Assembly (NCBI GenBank): GCA_016184105.1
Contig: JACPDI010000011.1
Coordinates: 1 to 64,000, forward strand
DNA length: 64,000 nt
Origin: Acidobacteriota bacterium
GTDB lineage: Bacteria > Acidobacteriota > Vicinamibacteria > Vicinamibacterales > 2-12-FULL-66-21
Direction of reading: 5' to 3'
The notes under the pieces were generated by a model. That model saw nothing but the letters and a program-made list of their open reading frames with translations, did no database searches and was not told the DNA's origin. A program made the position numbers and the translations under genes. This document shows positions 24,706-32,371 of the stretch, in pieces; position 1 is the first letter of the stretch; each line of letters starts with the position of its first letter.

Positions 24706-25301
24706 TGCCAGCCGTCCAGAACGGTGTCGACCAGCAAGTCGGCGAGCTCCGGCGTCAGCTCGGGGCGTCCGGCGATGAGGTATCCGTGAGCCGCCTCTTC
24801 GATTGCGCCGGCAAGGATCAGCATCCGGATCTCGGTGGGGCCGGGCGCGATCTCCCGTGTTTGCACGGCCTCGTCAACAGCCCGGGCCAGGACGCCCACG
24901 ATCTCGTCATAGACCTCCATGCAGTGCGGCAGCTCGGTCGTGCCCGGCATCGCCCAGACCATGCCATGGAGGAATCGCCACAAGCGCGGCTGCCTGTGCA
25001 CGTCCTCGAAAACGGCCCGCGTGATCGTTTTCAGGCGTGTACGGAGCGGACCCGGTGTGGCGAGAGCACTGTCAACGATCGCTCGGAACTGCTCGAAGCT
25101 CGTCGTGGCGAGCGCGCGCAGCACCCCCTCCTTGCTTCCGAAGAAGTGATAGAGCGACGGCTTGGTGATGCCGGCGGCTTCACAGATTTCGCGCACCGAC
25201 GTGGCGTCGTAGCCGCGGACGGCGAACAGATCCAGCGCGGTCGCGAGGATGCGACTGGCGCTCGAGGGGTGCACGGGTGCAGCCGAATCGGTGGGGTCCA
25301 T
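24702..25301 (-). CDS. TetR-family repressor of the efflux operon
   Basis: 199 residues. The N-terminal helix-turn-helix reads 'ILATALDLFAVRGYDATSVREICEAAGITKPSLYHFFGSKEGVL', the classical TetR signature. The C-terminal ligand pocket resembles the CerR/TetR_C_11 type. First gene of the operon, coupled to tolC. A palindrome 16 bp upstream (25317-25332) is the likely operator, so the pump is probably derepressed by its own substrates. Confidence 0.94.
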   Translation of the reverse strand: MDPTDSAAPVHPSSASRILATALDLFAVRGYDATSVREICEAAGITKPSLYHFFGSKEGVLRALATTSFEQFRAIVDSALATPGPLRTRLKTITRAVFEDVHRQPRLWRFLHGMVWAMPGTTELPHCMEVYDEIVGVLARAVDEAVQTREIAPGPTEIRMLILAGAIEEAAHGYLIAGRPELTPELADLLVDTVLDGWQ

Positions 25302-25316
25302 ACTGACGAGGTAATA

Positions 25317-25332
25317 TACCTAACGGTAGGTA
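25317..25332. promoter_or_regulatory. TetR operator TACCTA-N4-TAGGTA
   Basis: TACCTA (25317-25322) and TAGGTA (25327-25332) are exact inverted repeats with a 4-base centre (ACGG), 16 bp upstream of the TetR start and surrounded by AT-rich promoter-like sequence (GGTAATATACC). It is the obvious autoregulatory site. Confidence 0.7.
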
Positions 25333-25359
25333 CACTGGTCAAATCCGCGGCTCTGGCCA

Positions 25360-26244
25360 TCAGAATCGATATCGACCCCCGTTCGGGAGCACGTGCACGC
25401 GCTCCCTCACCGGGTCGTGCTCCAGCAGGTTTTGCAGAACCTCGCGGGGTTCGTCGACCGCGTCGAACGCCATCCTGAACGAGCCCCAGTGGATCGGAAT
25501 CAGGTGACGGGCGCGCAGCATCGCGAACGCGTGGAGCGCGTCGGCGGGGCTGAGGTGGTGGTCCTTCATGAACCACCGCGGCCGGTACGCGCCGATCGGA
25601 AGCAGGGCGACATCGATCCGATAGGCGCGGCCGATCTCGCTGAAGGCGGGCGACGGACCGGTATCACCGGCGAAATAGACGCTCTTCTCTCCGCGAACGA
25701 TGTAGCTGAACGCTCTGGGCCACGTGGCCGACGCGGAATTGCGGGCGCCGCTGTGCGCCACCGGCACGGCGATGACATCGATGCGCCCGATGCGTGTCAG
25801 CCGCCCCGCCTCGACCTCGTGCACCCGCGTGAACCCTCGCTCCCGCAGGTAGTGCCCGTTCCCTTTCGCAATCAGGATCACGACCTCCCTCGGGAGACGC
25901 TCGAGCGTGCGGAAGTCCAGATGATCGCGGTGCGCGTGCGAGATCAGCACCGCGTCGAGCGGCGGCAGCGCGTCGATTCCCAGCCCCGGCGCCCGCGACC
26001 GGCGGAGGAACATGACACGATCGTTGAAGTTCGGGTCGGTGAGGATCGTCGCCCCGTCCAGATGGATCAGCGTCGTCGCGTGCCCGACGAAGACGACCGC
26101 GTTCTCTCCTCGCTCGAACGTCGGTGCGGCGCGCGGGACGAGACTGGCGGACGTCGTGATCCGACCCACGCACGCCCGGACCGACAGGGCGGCCGTCGTC
26201 AGCAATGCGGCAATCAGCGGCCATGCGATGGACATCTTCATCAT
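25360..26244 (-). CDS. metallo-beta-lactamase-fold hydrolase (UlaG/NAPE-PLD-like)
   Basis: 294 residues. An N-terminal hydrophobic segment (MSIAWPLIAALLTTAALSV) suggests membrane anchoring or export. The core has 'VVFVGHATTLIHLDGATILTDPNF', the metal site 'LISHAHRDHLDFRTL' (HxHxDH), 'YFAGDTGPSPAF' and late His residues (LIPIHWGSFRMAF). These are the hallmarks of L-ascorbate-6-phosphate lactonase/NAPE-PLD-like hydrolases acting on phosphate esters or lactones. The substrate is unknown. Convergent or isolated gene between two TetR genes. Confidence 0.9.
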   Translation of the reverse strand: MMKMSIAWPLIAALLTTAALSVRACVGRITTSASLVPRAAPTFERGENAVVFVGHATTLIHLDGATILTDPNFNDRVMFLRRSRAPGLGIDALPPLDAVLISHAHRDHLDFRTLERLPREVVILIAKGNGHYLRERGFTRVHEVEAGRLTRIGRIDVIAVPVAHSGARNSASATWPRAFSYIVRGEKSVYFAGDTGPSPAFSEIGRAYRIDVALLPIGAYRPRWFMKDHHLSPADALHAFAMLRARHLIPIHWGSFRMAFDAVDEPREVLQNLLEHDPVRERVHVLPNGGRYRF

Positions 26245-26302
26245 GTGAAGAGGACGATCGCCGGCGCGTCAATGTTCACGTGCTTCGGCATCAGCAGCCG
26301 TC

Positions 26303-26359
26303 CTACAGCACGCGGAACGTGACGCCCATCTTCACGACGATCGAATCGGCGTTCCACGT
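26303..26359 (-). pseudogene. possible C-terminal relic of an outer-membrane barrel gene
   Basis: A minus-strand frame reads TWNADSIVVKMGVTFRVL and stops at 26303. Alternating residues and the terminal 'GVTFRVL' look like the last strand of an outer-membrane barrel. Nothing upstream continues the gene. Short and uncertain. The rest of 26245-26375 holds no gene. Confidence 0.3.
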
Positions 26360-26375
26360 GGCTCACCACGTCTTG

Positions 26376-26455
26376 AACCATACGCATACGTATGGTTAGC
26401 CGGACTCTACCGGCGGCGCGGCGCCTTGTCAATACGCCTCCGTATGGTCCAAAAT
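26376..26455. promoter_or_regulatory. two ATACG-N4-CGTAT operators upstream of a TetR gene
   Basis: AACCATACG (26376-26384) and CGTATGGTT (26389-26397) form a perfect 9-bp palindrome around CATA. A second, shorter copy is ATACG (26432-26436), CCTC, CGTAT (26441-26445). Both share the same core and 4-base centre. They flank the probable promoter of the TetR gene at 26461 and are its likely operators. An ATG at 26392 lies inside the first palindrome and is therefore unlikely to be the start. Confidence 0.65.
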
Positions 26456-26460
26456 GCCCC

Positions 26461-27060
26461 GTGGGCTCATCCGCACGCCGGCGGGGAAAAAGCCGGGCGC
26501 TCGGCGCCGCGGACGGGGTCGCGGCGGCGCTCGAGGCGATCAGGAAAGACGGGATCGAAGCGGTCGCCGTGGAGCCCCTCGCGCGGAAACTGCGGGTCAC
26601 GAAAGGGAGCTTCTACTGGCACTTCACCGATCGCGACGCGTGGCTGACCGCGGCGCTGCGACGGTGGGAAGAACTCGAAACCGAGGCGATCATCGCGGGA
26701 CTGGCGTGCGTCGACGACCCGGGTGAGCGGCTGAAACTGCTGCTCATGGACATCACGGATCCCTCGCGCGACTACGGAGTGGAGCTGGCGCTGTTTCGTG
26801 CCGGCGATCACCGCCTCGTCCGCCCGGTGTTACGCCGCGTCGTGGCCCGGCGAATGGCGTACGTCGAGGAGTGCTACCGTGCGCTCGGATTGACCGGCGC
26901 CGAAGCAAGGCGGCGCGCCTTTCTTGCGTATACCGCGTACGTGGGGTTTCTCCATTTGCGGCCGGAAGCCGCGAAGCTCCTGTCATCCGGCGAGGAGCTG
27001 GCCGCCTTCCGGCAGCACGTGATCGACACGCTGATCGCCGGTCCGCCCAAGCCAGGATAA
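26461..27060 (+). CDS. TetR-family transcriptional regulator
   Basis: 199 residues from the GTG at 26461 (VGSSARRRGKSRALGAAD), preferred to an ATG at 26392 that sits inside an operator palindrome. The DNA-binding domain is 'VAAALEAIRKDGIEAVAVEPLARKLRVTKGSFYWHFTDRDAWL'. The C-terminal half is helical and resembles AcrR-like ligand domains. Two palindromes upstream suggest autoregulation. A membrane-protein gene and a Glu/Leu dehydrogenase gene follow in the same direction and may be its targets. Confidence 0.9.
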   Translation: MGSSARRRGKSRALGAADGVAAALEAIRKDGIEAVAVEPLARKLRVTKGSFYWHFTDRDAWLTAALRRWEELETEAIIAGLACVDDPGERLKLLLMDITDPSRDYGVELALFRAGDHRLVRPVLRRVVARRMAYVEECYRALGLTGAEARRRAFLAYTAYVGFLHLRPEAAKLLSSGEELAAFRQHVIDTLIAGPPKPG

Positions 27061-27124
27061 CTACCGCGACGGAGCAGGACACCGGCATCGCAGGCACGCG
27101 GACTGTGCCGCTGAAGACAGGAGC

Positions 27125-27553
27125 ATGGCTATGACACCGCAGCGACTGCACGCGCTCATCGGACTCCTGCTGCTGATGGCGGGCATCGCGTTCGACTTCG
27201 GCTACCTTGCCCCCAGCGTCACCCGGGCCTTCAAGGGCGATCCCAGCCCATACCTGAACTCCTTCGCCCGGTACATCCATGATCTGACCAGGACGTACAT
27301 GCTGGTCCTTGGCCTCGCGAGTCTCGCCCTGGCCGTCTTGAGCGCACGGACCGGTACGCCGGCACGCGCGGACTGGGCCGCCTGCCTCCTGGTCGTCGGA
27401 GGCTCCCTCGTCGTCATCGCGACCGCCTTCTGGTATGCGAGCGCAGGTCCTTCGTTCCAGTGGGAGACGCGCTGCACCGTGCTCACCGCCGGCCTTGCCG
27501 CGTTGCTGCTCGGCCTCGGGCTCGATGTCTACCGGATTGGCTGGAAAGCATAG
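27125..27553 (+). CDS. small integral membrane protein, four helices
   Basis: 142 residues (or 140 from the second Met). Four hydrophobic helices: 'ALIGLLLLMAGIAFDFGYL', 'YMLVLGLASLALAVL', 'ACLLVVGGSLVVIATAFWY' and 'VLTAGLAALLLGLGLDVY'. I do not recognise a family. Lies 12 bp upstream of the dehydrogenase gene and 64 bp after the TetR gene, so it is probably in the same transcription unit. Confidence 0.7.
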   Translation: MAMTPQRLHALIGLLLLMAGIAFDFGYLAPSVTRAFKGDPSPYLNSFARYIHDLTRTYMLVLGLASLALAVLSARTGTPARADWAACLLVVGGSLVVIATAFWYASAGPSFQWETRCTVLTAGLAALLLGLGLDVYRIGWKA

Positions 27554-27565
27554 GCAGGAGTCTCC

Positions 27566-28558
27566 ATGCGCGCGACTGAGATCTGCGTACCCGGCTTCGA
27601 AGAAGTCTATCGGCTCGACGATCCGCTTGGCTTCGTGGCGCTGCACCGCTGCCGGCGTGCCGCCGCGTTCGGGGGAACGCGCATCCGCGCCTACGCCTCG
27701 CCCGACGAGGCGCTGCACGACGCGCTGCGCCTCGCCGAAGCCATGACGCGCAAGTACGCCATCAACGGGCTTCCGTTCGGCGGCGGCAAAGCGGTGCTGG
27801 TGCAACAGGCGATCGGCGACCGCGCGGATGCCCTGAACGCGCTCGGAGACTTCGTGGAGTCGCTGGGCGGCCGGTTCATTACCGGATCGGACCTCGGCGT
27901 CACGGAAGCGGACGTACAGCTGATGGCCGGTCGCACATCGTACATCGAGTGCCGCGACGGCGCCGAGGCCACATCCGACAGCGTCTTCTATGCGATCCAG
28001 GCCGCGCTGGAGTTCTGCCGCGGGAGCGATTCCCTGCAGGACCGCACGATCGCCATCCAGGGCGTCGGCGCGGTCGGGTCCCGGCTCGCCGTCAAATGCA
28101 TCGAGGCAAGCGCCCACGTCATCGCCGCGGACACGGACGCGGCTCGAATCGCGGCGCTTTCAGCCGCCGTTCCGGTGAAGCCCTGCCCACCCGACGAGAT
28201 CCTGCGCATCCAGGCGGACGTCCTCGCGCCGTGCGCGGTGGGGGGCGTGATCCGAGGCCACGACGTCGAGGCGCTTCGCTGCGCGATTCTGTGCGGCGGC
28301 GCCAACAATATCCTCGACCGCGACGAGACGGGGGACGCCCTGGCGGCACGCAGCATCCTCTACATTCCGGACTTTCTCGCCAATTCCGGGGCGGCCGTCG
28401 AAGGTGCGTGGACCCAGCTCTCCGGCCCGGGGGATTATCAGCCGCAGGTCGCAGCGATCGGACGGCGGGTTCGTGAAGTTCTGGAAGAGGCGAAGCGGAC
28501 GAGCGTGTCGCCACTGGCCGCAGCCCTGCGGAAGACCGCGGCACAGGCGGCTCGGTGA
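27566..28558 (+). CDS. Glu/Leu/Phe/Val dehydrogenase family protein
   Basis: 330 residues. The catalytic segment 'AEAMTRKYAINGLPFGGGKAVL' contains the conserved substrate-binding and catalytic lysines, 'GRFITGSDLGVTEADV' the catalytic Asp region. The Rossmann domain shows 'TIAIQGVGAVGSRLAVKCIE' and the end shows 'ILYIPDFLANSGAAVEGAW'. Length and pattern fit leucine/valine dehydrogenases better than hexameric glutamate dehydrogenase. It would deaminate a branched or aromatic amino acid with NAD. Specificity is uncertain. Confidence 0.9.
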   Translation: MRATEICVPGFEEVYRLDDPLGFVALHRCRRAAAFGGTRIRAYASPDEALHDALRLAEAMTRKYAINGLPFGGGKAVLVQQAIGDRADALNALGDFVESLGGRFITGSDLGVTEADVQLMAGRTSYIECRDGAEATSDSVFYAIQAALEFCRGSDSLQDRTIAIQGVGAVGSRLAVKCIEASAHVIAADTDAARIAALSAAVPVKPCPPDEILRIQADVLAPCAVGGVIRGHDVEALRCAILCGGANNILDRDETGDALAARSILYIPDFLANSGAAVEGAWTQLSGPGDYQPQVAAIGRRVREVLEEAKRTSVSPLAAALRKTAAQAAR

Positions 28559-28574
28559 CTGCGCCGTCCACAGC

Positions 28575-28820
28575 CTACGAAACGCGCTCACCCTTCGGGG
28601 ATTGGCCTGGCAGAAGAAAAGTCTCGATCAACTCGCCGTCGCCGCAGACCGTCATGCCGGAGGACCGCTTGTACCACCGACCCTCGGGTACCTCAGGTCC
28701 GGTGTCGAGCCATTTCGCGAGCAAGCCAAGTTGCGTCGCCGGAATCATCCGGCTCTGGATGCGATCGAGGAGATGGTGAAACAGCGCGGGAGGAAGGTTT
28801 TGACGGCGGACCTTCGGCAC
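28575..28820 (-). CDS. small conserved-looking protein of unknown function
   Basis: 81 residues from GTG 28820 (VPKVRRQNLPPALFHHLLDR), with GAGAG upstream. The C-terminal part reads 'GRWYKRSSGMTVCGDGELIETFLLPGQ'. The same layout (basic start, LPPAL, then W(Y/F)KR and CG(D/E)GE(L) LVKTFL-PGQ) recurs in my memory as a small hypothetical family next to another short gene, but no function is known. It follows the relic at 28828-28989 by 7 bp on the same strand, so it was probably the second gene of a pair. Confidence 0.6.
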   Translation of the reverse strand: MPKVRRQNLPPALFHHLLDRIQSRMIPATQLGLLAKWLDTGPEVPEGRWYKRSSGMTVCGDGELIETFLLPGQSPKGERVS

Positions 28821-28827
28821 GGCTCTC

Positions 28828-28989
28828 TCAAATGCCGTAGAAGCCGCGCGTGAGGCGCTCCTTGATGCGTGCCGCCTGGATTGAGTCGGACGCGGACGCG
28901 AGCTGTTTGGCGAGGAGCGCCAACTCATCGGGGCTGAGGCGATTGCCCTTCCCTTCGAGCGCCGTCAGTTCGGCCGGGCGCCTTTCCGG
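28828..28989 (-). pseudogene. 5'-truncated partner of the small gene at 28575
   Basis: The frame reads ELTALEGKGNRLSPDELALL and continues to 'RIKERLTRGFYGI' before the stop at 28828. It opens right after an in-frame TAA (28990-28992) with no ATG, GTG or TTG before the conserved part, so its 5' end has been lost. It has the charged, helical character of small toxin-antitoxin-like partners. Function unknown. The interval 28990-29393 upstream holds no gene I can support. Confidence 0.5.
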
Positions 28990-29132
28990 TTAATACGGGA
29001 GCGAAGGCACGATCGCAGCAGCAGAAGCACCGTTCGCGGTCCCGCCCCAAACACCCGATTCTCCCCCCTCCGTCGGATAGCCCCGCGCGACCGCGTGAGG
29101 TCTACTGAAGAGACTCGCTGTGTCCAGTGAAC

Positions 29133-29160
29133 TGGCCACTGGCCACTGGCCACTGACCAC
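29133..29160. repeat. heptanucleotide tandem repeat (TGGCCAC) x4
   Basis: Four units of TGGCCAC, the last with one change (TGACCAC), occupy 29133-29160 in an intergenic region. Another seven-base tandem repeat with different sequence lies before tRNA-His (60297-60352). Confidence 0.85.
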
Positions 29161-29393
29161 CACCAATGACCCAGGCCTTCCACGCCCTCGTCGGCCATAT
29201 TCCTGCGTGGCCGTCCGCCGCGCGGCTCGTCACCGCCGCCCTTTCGCGCGCCTTTCGGTGGCGGAGCGGCCCGGGCCGCATGTCGGTGGCCGACGTGAGC
29301 CTGCAGTGGCTGCGGGAGCACGAGGTCGCGTCCTACAAGCACAACGACGACTGCTGAACGAGCGCGGGGCCGCCGCCCTGTAGACGCCTGTTA

Positions 29394-29424
29394 GTTCCGT
29401 AAACGAACAGTTCAAAATTGGAAC
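29394..29424. promoter_or_regulatory. two tandem GTTC-N7-GAAC operators
   Basis: GTTC-CGTAAAC-GAAC (29394-29408) and GTTC-AAAATTG-GAAC (29410-29424) are two identical palindrome frames placed 16 bp apart, about 55 bp before the redoxin gene that heads a MarR-containing operon. They are the natural candidates for the MarR protein's operator; the link is inferred. Confidence 0.6.
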
Positions 29425-29479
29425 CAATCGGGGCGCCGGCGCGTATCTCCCTCTGACGCCACGGGAGGGCGTGCGAGCG

Positions 29480-30052
29480 ATGGCGCTGAGAGGGACGACC
29501 GCCGCCGGCTTAGGTGTCCTGCTGTCCACGGCTTCCGCGTTCGCGGGTCCCCCCGGCCGGGAGCTGCGGCCGGGGGACCAGGCTCCCCCGTTCGTGCTCG
29601 AGGACGCGTCTGGGAGCCGGCACGCGCTCGCCGGCCTGAAGGGCCTCCACGTCATCCTGCTGTTCGGCCACCGCAACGTGAGACGGGAAAACCAGCAATG
29701 GGCCGAGGCTTTCCAGGCGCGCTACGGACGAACGCCGTCGGTCCGGATTTTCATGATCGGGGACATGCGAGGCGTGCCGGTCTTCGTTCCAAGAAGCCTC
29801 ATCAAGGATCGAGCCCGGGCCACCAGGCCGCCCGTTCCGCTGCTGCTCGACTGGGGCCAGAAGGTCAACACGCTCTTCGGTGTGGACCCCAGGCGGATCG
29901 ACATCTTTGTCGTGGAGCCCTCCGGCGCGATCGCGCTTCGCCACCGGGCAGAAGGCTTCACCGACGCCGATTTCGCCGCCTTGATCGCGCGGTTGGACCC
30001 GGTTCTTTCCAGTGCGGATCGATCGGGGTTCGCAGCGGCCGCCACGCCATGA
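29480..30052 (+). CDS. secreted thioredoxin-fold (redoxin-like) protein
   Basis: 190 residues from ATG 29480; the GTG at 29471 is too close to GGGAGGG. A signal peptide (TTAAGLGVLLSTASAFA) is followed by 'LRPGDQAPPFVLEDASGSRHALAGLKG', the AhpC/TSA-like start, and a fold with 'VNTLFGVDPRRIDIFVVEPSGAIALRHRAEG'. No CxxC is present where redoxins keep it ('LLFGHRNVRREN' instead), so it probably lacks thiol-redox activity, much like YtfJ-type proteins. First gene of an operon; ATGA overlap with the MarR gene. Confidence 0.72.
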   Translation: MALRGTTAAGLGVLLSTASAFAGPPGRELRPGDQAPPFVLEDASGSRHALAGLKGLHVILLFGHRNVRRENQQWAEAFQARYGRTPSVRIFMIGDMRGVPVFVPRSLIKDRARATRPPVPLLLDWGQKVNTLFGVDPRRIDIFVVEPSGAIALRHRAEGFTDADFAALIARLDPVLSSADRSGFAAAATP

Positions 30053-30519
30053 CCGCGTCCCGCCCCGCACCTGACCGCCTGGAGGACCGCGTGGCCTCCT
30101 TCGCCCGCCTGCTCGGCGAGATACACGAGGAGGAGCTGCGACTCCTCCGCGCGGCGGGCCGTTCGCTGACCGAGTACTACGTCCTCCGGATCCTGGCCCA
30201 CGATCCAGGCGCCACGGCAACACAGCTCGCGCGCCGGCTGTCGCTTGCGAAAAGCTCGGTGAGCGTCGTGATCGACGACCTGGTCAACGAGGGTCTCGTG
30301 CAGCGCACGCAGAACCGCGGCGACCGCCGCCGGATCACGCTTCGGCTTTCGCGAAAGGGCAGGAACTGGGTGACCCGGTTCCTGGCGCTCAAAGGGTCGC
30401 TGCTCTGGGAAGCGATGTCGGGGTTGACCGCGGAACAGCAGCAGATGGTCGAACACGTCATGGCGCGAGTGACCGCGGCGCTGGAACGCCGGCGTGCCGG
30501 CACAGGAGGGCCATCATGA
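30049..30519 (+). CDS. MarR-family transcriptional regulator
   Basis: 156 residues. 'LTEYYVLRILAHDPGATATQLARRLSLAKSSVSVVIDDLVNEGLVQRTQNRGDRRRITLRLSRKGR' is the MarR winged helix with its DRR wing. Coupled by 4-base overlaps to the redoxin gene before and the methyltransferase after. It likely represses this operon through the paired GTTC-N7-GAAC sites upstream. Confidence 0.92.
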   Translation: MTASRPAPDRLEDRVASFARLLGEIHEEELRLLRAAGRSLTEYYVLRILAHDPGATATQLARRLSLAKSSVSVVIDDLVNEGLVQRTQNRGDRRRITLRLSRKGRNWVTRFLALKGSLLWEAMSGLTAEQQQMVEHVMARVTAALERRRAGTGGPS

Positions 30520-31211
30520 CGGCGACGAAGGAATTGACCGGAAGTCACGCCACGAGCGAATGGACCGGGTTCACCGGCCGGCTCGGCGCGTGGTACCTGG
30601 CAAGCCGGTATCGACGTCTCGCCGAGCTGCTCGTCCTCGGGAACCTGCGGCCGCGCCTGTTGCGCGCGCTCGATCTGCGGGGAGACGAACTCGTGGTCGA
30701 TGCCGGCTGCGGTTCGGGCTTCTACAGCCTGGCCATCGCCGGCCGCCTCACGTCCGGGCGCGTCATCTGCGTGGATCTGTCCGACGAGATGATGGCGCGG
30801 CTCGCGCGGCGCACCGCGCGACAGGGACTGAGCGGCCGCGTGGACATTCGAAAGGGGGACGTCACCGCCCTCGACCTCGACGAGGGGCTGGCGGGTTGGG
30901 CGGTGTCGAACGGCGTGTGGCATGAACTGCGCGAGCCCGCGCAGGCCGCGCGCGAGCTGTTCCGGGTTCTGCAGCCGGGGGGACGCGTCGTGGTGACGGA
31001 CTTCCGCGACACGCGTCTCGGACGCCGGATTGCCGCGGCCCATCGCGCGGGCGACCACGGACCGTTCAGCGTGGACGAACTGAAGGCGCTGCTGGAAGCA
31101 GCGGGCTTCGCCCGCGTCGGCGCCGAGCCCGTCGGCCATTGGGTTCTCGCGTGGGGAAGAAAACCGTCGCCGCTTCAGGGTGACGGTGGGCGGGATCGGG
31201 TCGGCCACTGA
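30516..31211 (+). CDS. class I SAM-dependent methyltransferase
   Basis: 231 residues. 'LVVDAGCGSGFYSLAIAGRL' (motif I), 'VICVDLSDEMMARLARR' (motif II), 'LAGWAVSNGVWHELREP' and 'LFRVLQPGGRVVVTDF' define the fold; the end 'HWVLAWGRKPS' is typical of Methyltransf_11/25. Substrate unknown. In an operon with a MarR regulator and an export system, it could modify an exported or toxic small molecule (inference). Confidence 0.88.
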   Translation: MTATKELTGSHATSEWTGFTGRLGAWYLASRYRRLAELLVLGNLRPRLLRALDLRGDELVVDAGCGSGFYSLAIAGRLTSGRVICVDLSDEMMARLARRTARQGLSGRVDIRKGDVTALDLDEGLAGWAVSNGVWHELREPAQAARELFRVLQPGGRVVVTDFRDTRLGRRIAAAHRAGDHGPFSVDELKALLEAAGFARVGAEPVGHWVLAWGRKPSPLQGDGGRDRVGH

Positions 31212-31230
31212 TGCCGCGGAGACGTGCGTA

Positions 31231-32370
31231 ATGCAAGGCGACGTGACCGGCTCCGGAGCCGCGACCGGATTGTCGAGACACCGGCGGACAGCGCGCTGGC
31301 TGCTCGGCATCCTCATGTTGGCCGGGGCCCTGGCGGCGTACGCCTACCGTCAGACCCGCAGCGAATCCTCGTACGCCACCGTCGTCGTCCACGAGGAGAC
31401 GCTCGTCCACGAGATCTACGCGACAGGCACGCTGAACGCGCGAGTCACCATCGACGTGCGCAGCCGCATCCCCGGCGTCGTGAAGATCGTCGATACGGAT
31501 GCCGACCGGCGCGTGGCGCGCGGGCAGCGGCTCGCTCTGCTCGACACCGATCTGCTGGAGGCCGAGCTGGCGCAAGCCGAGGCCACGCTCGAATCCGCGA
31601 ACGCGCTGCTCGAGAAGTCCGCCGTGCAGCTCCGCGAGGCGGCGCTCGGCCTGGAACGCGCACAGGAACTGGCCTCGGCCGGTCACCTGTCACGAAGCGA
31701 GCTTGACGCCGCGGAGGCGCGGTACCGATCCGCAAATGCGGAGAGGTCGGCGCAGGAACGCCAGGTCGCCCAGTACGAGGCCGCCGTTCGACGCGCGCGG
31801 TTGAACCTCGAACACGCGACGCTCAGATCGCCCATCGATGGCGTCGTCCTCTCGCGCAACGTCGAGGTGGGCCAGACCGTGAACGCCACGCCGCAGCCGC
31901 CGACGCTCTTCGTCCTCGCCGCCGACCTCGCCGAGCTGCAGCTCGACGCCGATGTCTCGGAAGCGGACGTCGGCCATGTCGCTGCCGGACAGCCGGTGCG
32001 CTTCTCGGTCGACGCGTATCCCGGACGCCTCCTCACGGGCGTTGTGAAGGAGGTCCGATTGGGACCTCTTCTCGTGCAGCAGGCCGTCTACTACCGCGTG
32101 ACCGCGGCGGTCGAAAACGCAGCCGGGCAGCTCAGGCCGGGCATGACGGCCGACGTCTGGATTGAGACGGCGCGACGCGCGCGCGCCCTCCTGGTCCCGC
32201 CGACGGCGATCGCGGTGGAGGCCGGCAGAACCTGCGTCGAGGTAATGGAGGGCGGTCACCTCAGGAGGCGGGACATCGTCCGGGGCCTGACCAACAAAGA
32301 TGGGCGCGTCGAAGTCCTTTCGGGCCTTGCCGCCGGCGAGCAGGTTCTGGTCGCGGCCAAGGGCGTCTGA
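31231..32370 (+). CDS. periplasmic adaptor subunit (HlyD/MacA type) of an ABC exporter
   Basis: 379 residues from ATG 31231 (GTG 31180 is an upstream alternative overlapping the methyltransferase). One N-terminal TM (WLLGILMLAGALAAYAY), a barrel-sandwich hybrid ('VRSRIPGVVKIVDTDADRRVARGQRLALLD'), a long coiled hairpin (about 105-200) and the 'ATLRSPIDGVVLSRNVEVGQTV' lipoyl-like half are visible. MacA-type adaptors work with a MacB-like permease and ATPase, but here only a chimeric remnant of those follows (32372-32803). Confidence 0.88.
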   Translation: MQGDVTGSGAATGLSRHRRTARWLLGILMLAGALAAYAYRQTRSESSYATVVVHEETLVHEIYATGTLNARVTIDVRSRIPGVVKIVDTDADRRVARGQRLALLDTDLLEAELAQAEATLESANALLEKSAVQLREAALGLERAQELASAGHLSRSELDAAEARYRSANAERSAQERQVAQYEAAVRRARLNLEHATLRSPIDGVVLSRNVEVGQTVNATPQPPTLFVLAADLAELQLDADVSEADVGHVAAGQPVRFSVDAYPGRLLTGVVKEVRLGPLLVQQAVYYRVTAAVENAAGQLRPGMTADVWIETARRARALLVPPTAIAVEAGRTCVEVMEGGHLRRRDIVRGLTNKDGRVEVLSGLAAGEQVLVAAKGV

Positions 32371-32371
32371 C

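Noticed and set aside
26392-26460. ATG at 26392 as the start of the TetR gene
   Set aside because: It lies within a perfect operator palindrome and has no Shine-Dalgarno; the first family-like residues follow GTG 26461.
29166-29357. 63-residue plus-strand frame beginning MTQAFHALVGHIP
   Set aside because: No ribosome site, no family-like pattern and an ordinary GC-rich composition; it may be a relic but I cannot support a gene.
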